A stretch of DNA of 5,224 bases, from NCBI GenBank assembly GCA_038317685.1, contig JBBQBQ010000236.1:1-5224 (forward strand). Reading direction: 5' to 3'. A program made the translations under genes and the position numbers. The notes under the pieces are model-generated. The model was not told the DNA's origin. It did not search any database and saw only the letters and a program-made list of their open reading frames with translations. Shown piece after piece: positions 3,919-5,224 of this stretch; position 1 is the stretch's first letter, and each line of letters begins with the position of its first letter. Source of the stretch: JBBQBQ01 sp038317685. GTDB taxonomy: Bacteria > Desulfobacterota > Desulfuromonadia > Desulfuromonadales > DDH964.

Positions 3919-3978
3919 GGCGGTCACTATGCCATCATCGAAAGGCGCGGCGCAAGGAGGGAAGCGGGGGATAACGCC

Positions 3979-4007
3979 TTTGCATTGACTCCCCCCACTG
4001 TTATACT
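3979..4007 (+). promoter_or_regulatory. Extended -10 promoter of the histidine kinase gene
   Basis: TTTGCA (3979-3984), exactly 17 bases and TATACT (4002-4007) form a sigma-70 promoter, strengthened by TG at 3999-4000 one base before the -10 (extended -10). Transcription would start near 4014, about 44 bases before the proposed GTG start. A TTGACT at 3985-3990 is too close to the -10 (11 bases) to be the -35. For the divergent radical SAM gene only a weak candidate is visible (TTGCGC, 18 bases, CATAGT, seven bases from its ATG). Confidence 0.55.
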
Positions 4008-4057
4008 TTTGAAACCTTTTTCCCGGCTGCCCCACGGCGGCCGGCCGTTGGGACACG

Positions 4058-5224
4058 GTGGGCCGCTTGCCAGAATGCTGCTGGAACCAGGAACAGATCG
4101 ACCCGGCCGGATGTCCTTACGTCGGCCCCGAGGAGCAGCAGCTGCTCCTCGACCGCCGGCACCGCTTCCTGCAGCGCTGTCTCGAATGCCCTCGCTTCTT
4201 CGATGACCTCCGGCAGAGTCCGGAGGAGCTGGCCGCGATCCTCCCCTTTGCCGTCGAGGAGATTCTCGGCCTGCGAGTCCGCCTCCAGCTCCAGCAGGGG
4301 CAGCTCGAAGCCCGCGCCCAGGAGATCAAGTTCCTGCACGAGGTGAGCCTGGTCCTGCAGACCTCGGTCGACATGGACGAGGTCATCGCCATGGCGCTGA
4401 CCTCCGTCACCGCCGGCCAGGGCTTCGGTTTCAACCGGGCGATTCTGCTCCTCGTCGACCGGGAGCGGCAGCACCTCAAGGGCTATTTCGCGGTCGGTCC
4501 GCGCTCCCGCGAAGAAGCGGCCCGCATCTGGAAAGAGCTCGAAGAAGACGACCTGACGCTGCGGGAGATGGCCCACCTCTTCTTCGAAAAAAAGATGACG
4601 GCGGAGCGGGAGCGTTTTCGGGACCTGCTGGAGCTCTTGTCGGTCCCCCTCTCCCGGACCGACCATCCTTTTGTTCAGGTCCTCAACAGTCAGCAGTCGC
4701 GGCACATCCTCGACCTCTGGCTGGAGCCGGGCCTTGACCCGGAGCAACGGGAGGCCCTCGACGTCCGGGAGCTGGTGATGGTGCCGCTGATCAGCAAAAA
4801 TCGCCGCATCGGTCTGCTTCTGGCCGACAATATCGTCAGCGACCGGCCGATCACCGGAGCGGATTTGCAATCCCTGGAAACCTTCGCCCTGCCGGTGGCC
4901 TTTGCCATCGAGCGCGCCTCCCTCTATGAACGGCTGCAGCTGGAACTGGTCCGCGCCAACGAAGCGAACCAGCGGCTCCACGAACAGCAGGAACTGATCG
5001 TGCGCATGGAAAAGATGGCGCTGGTCGGCAGCATCGCCGCCAACATCGCCCATTCCATCCGCAACCCGCTGACCATCATCGGCGGCTTTGCCCGGACCTT
5101 GATCCGGCATACCCCGCCGGAAGACCCGAAACGCCAGCATATCGAATCGATCATGCGCGAGGCGCGGCGCCTCGATGATGTCCTCCAGGAGGTGCTGACC
5201 TATTCCGAATCCCTCCACCCCACC
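4058..5224 (+). CDS. Sensor histidine kinase with Cys-rich N-terminus and GAF-like domain (3' end missing)
   Basis: The frame is open from a stop at 4010-4012 to the end of the window; 389 codons are visible. GTG at 4058 is chosen (TTG at 4067 is the only other start); neither has a good ribosome binding site. Residues 1-50 carry Cys7-Cys8-Trp, Cys19-Pro and Cys41-x2-Cys44-Pro, a possible metal or redox site. A coiled coil (about 72-100) leads into a GAF-like sensor (about 90-288) with Val-Met-Val-Pro-Leu-Ile and Ile-Gly-Leu-Leu-Leu-Ala-Asp-Asn near its end. A second coiled coil (289-316) follows, then HisKA: Ala-His332-Ser-Ile-Arg-Asn-Pro-Leu-Thr, where His332 is the expected phosphate acceptor. 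The ATPase domain lies beyond the window. There is no transmembrane segment, so it should be cytoplasmic. Its response regulator is not in view. Confidence 0.9.
   Translation, partial: MGRLPECCWNQEQIDPAGCPYVGPEEQQLLLDRRHRFLQRCLECPRFFDDLRQSPEELAAILPFAVEEILGLRVRLQLQQGQLEARAQEIKFLHEVSLVLQTSVDMDEVIAMALTSVTAGQGFGFNRAILLLVDRERQHLKGYFAVGPRSREEAARIWKELEEDDLTLREMAHLFFEKKMTAERERFRDLLELLSVPLSRTDHPFVQVLNSQQSRHILDLWLEPGLDPEQREALDVRELVMVPLISKNRRIGLLLADNIVSDRPITGADLQSLETFALPVAFAIERASLYERLQLELVRANEANQRLHEQQELIVRMEKMALVGSIAANIAHSIRNPLTIIGGFARTLIRHTPPEDPKRQHIESIMREARRLDDVLQEVLTYSESLHPT

Noticed and set aside
3969..3984. Possible sigma-54 promoter before the kinase
   Set aside because: The GG to GC spacing is eleven, not ten, and the -24 half does not match TGGCAC.
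3919..4056. 46-residue N-terminal extension of the radical SAM protein
   Set aside because: It lacks family similarity, runs across the kinase promoter, and family members start close to the Tyr-Arg of the chosen start.
4001..5218. 405-codon frame on the minus strand
   Set aside because: It is antisense to the histidine kinase, whose HisKA and GAF motifs are clear; long shadow frames are expected in GC-rich codon use.

Overview
This GC-rich bacterial window resembles a genome of the Desulfuromonadia (Geobacter/Desulfuromonas/Pelobacter type). The basis is indirect: a consensus sigma-54 promoter, a DUF3309 small membrane protein, a Cys-rich GAF histidine kinase, a TIGR01212 (YhcC/YtqA-type) radical SAM protein and TTGAAC-type intergenic repeats. 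No 16S or marker gene is present, so the assignment is tentative.

Left end (1-620): the first four codons of a minus-strand gene (start at 13, strong ribosome binding site, extended -10 promoter). Upstream of it is a minus-strand DUF3309 gene (252-407) behind a textbook -24/-12 sigma-54 promoter. A dyad sits about 100-125 bp upstream of the predicted transcription start, where an enhancer-binding protein could bind.

Island of remnants (620-2500): an IS3-like orfA fragment, a palindromic element of about 38 bp that recurs near 2450, and a translationally coupled minus-strand pair, DUF4160 (1350-1607) and DUF2442 (1090-1353). This pair is a frequently predicted toxin-antitoxin-like module. Next comes copy 1 of a duplicated unit: hairpin terminator, 42-codon membrane-protein gene on +, and a convergent 3' fragment of the radical SAM gene on -.

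Right half (2500-5224): copy 2 of the same unit, with the intact radical SAM gene (2971-3918, -). The two small proteins share 33 of 42 residues. The truncated radical SAM copy is identical over 50 residues to the intact one yet differs at 16 codons, all synonymous. Divergent from the radical SAM gene, behind an extended -10 promoter, is a + strand sensor histidine kinase (4058 to the window end, incomplete): Cys-rich N-terminus, coiled coil, GAF-like domain and HisKA.

The most interesting items are the conserved, apparently leaderless 42-aa membrane protein pair, the synonymous-only divergence of the truncated radical SAM copy, and the sigma-54 control of the DUF3309 gene.
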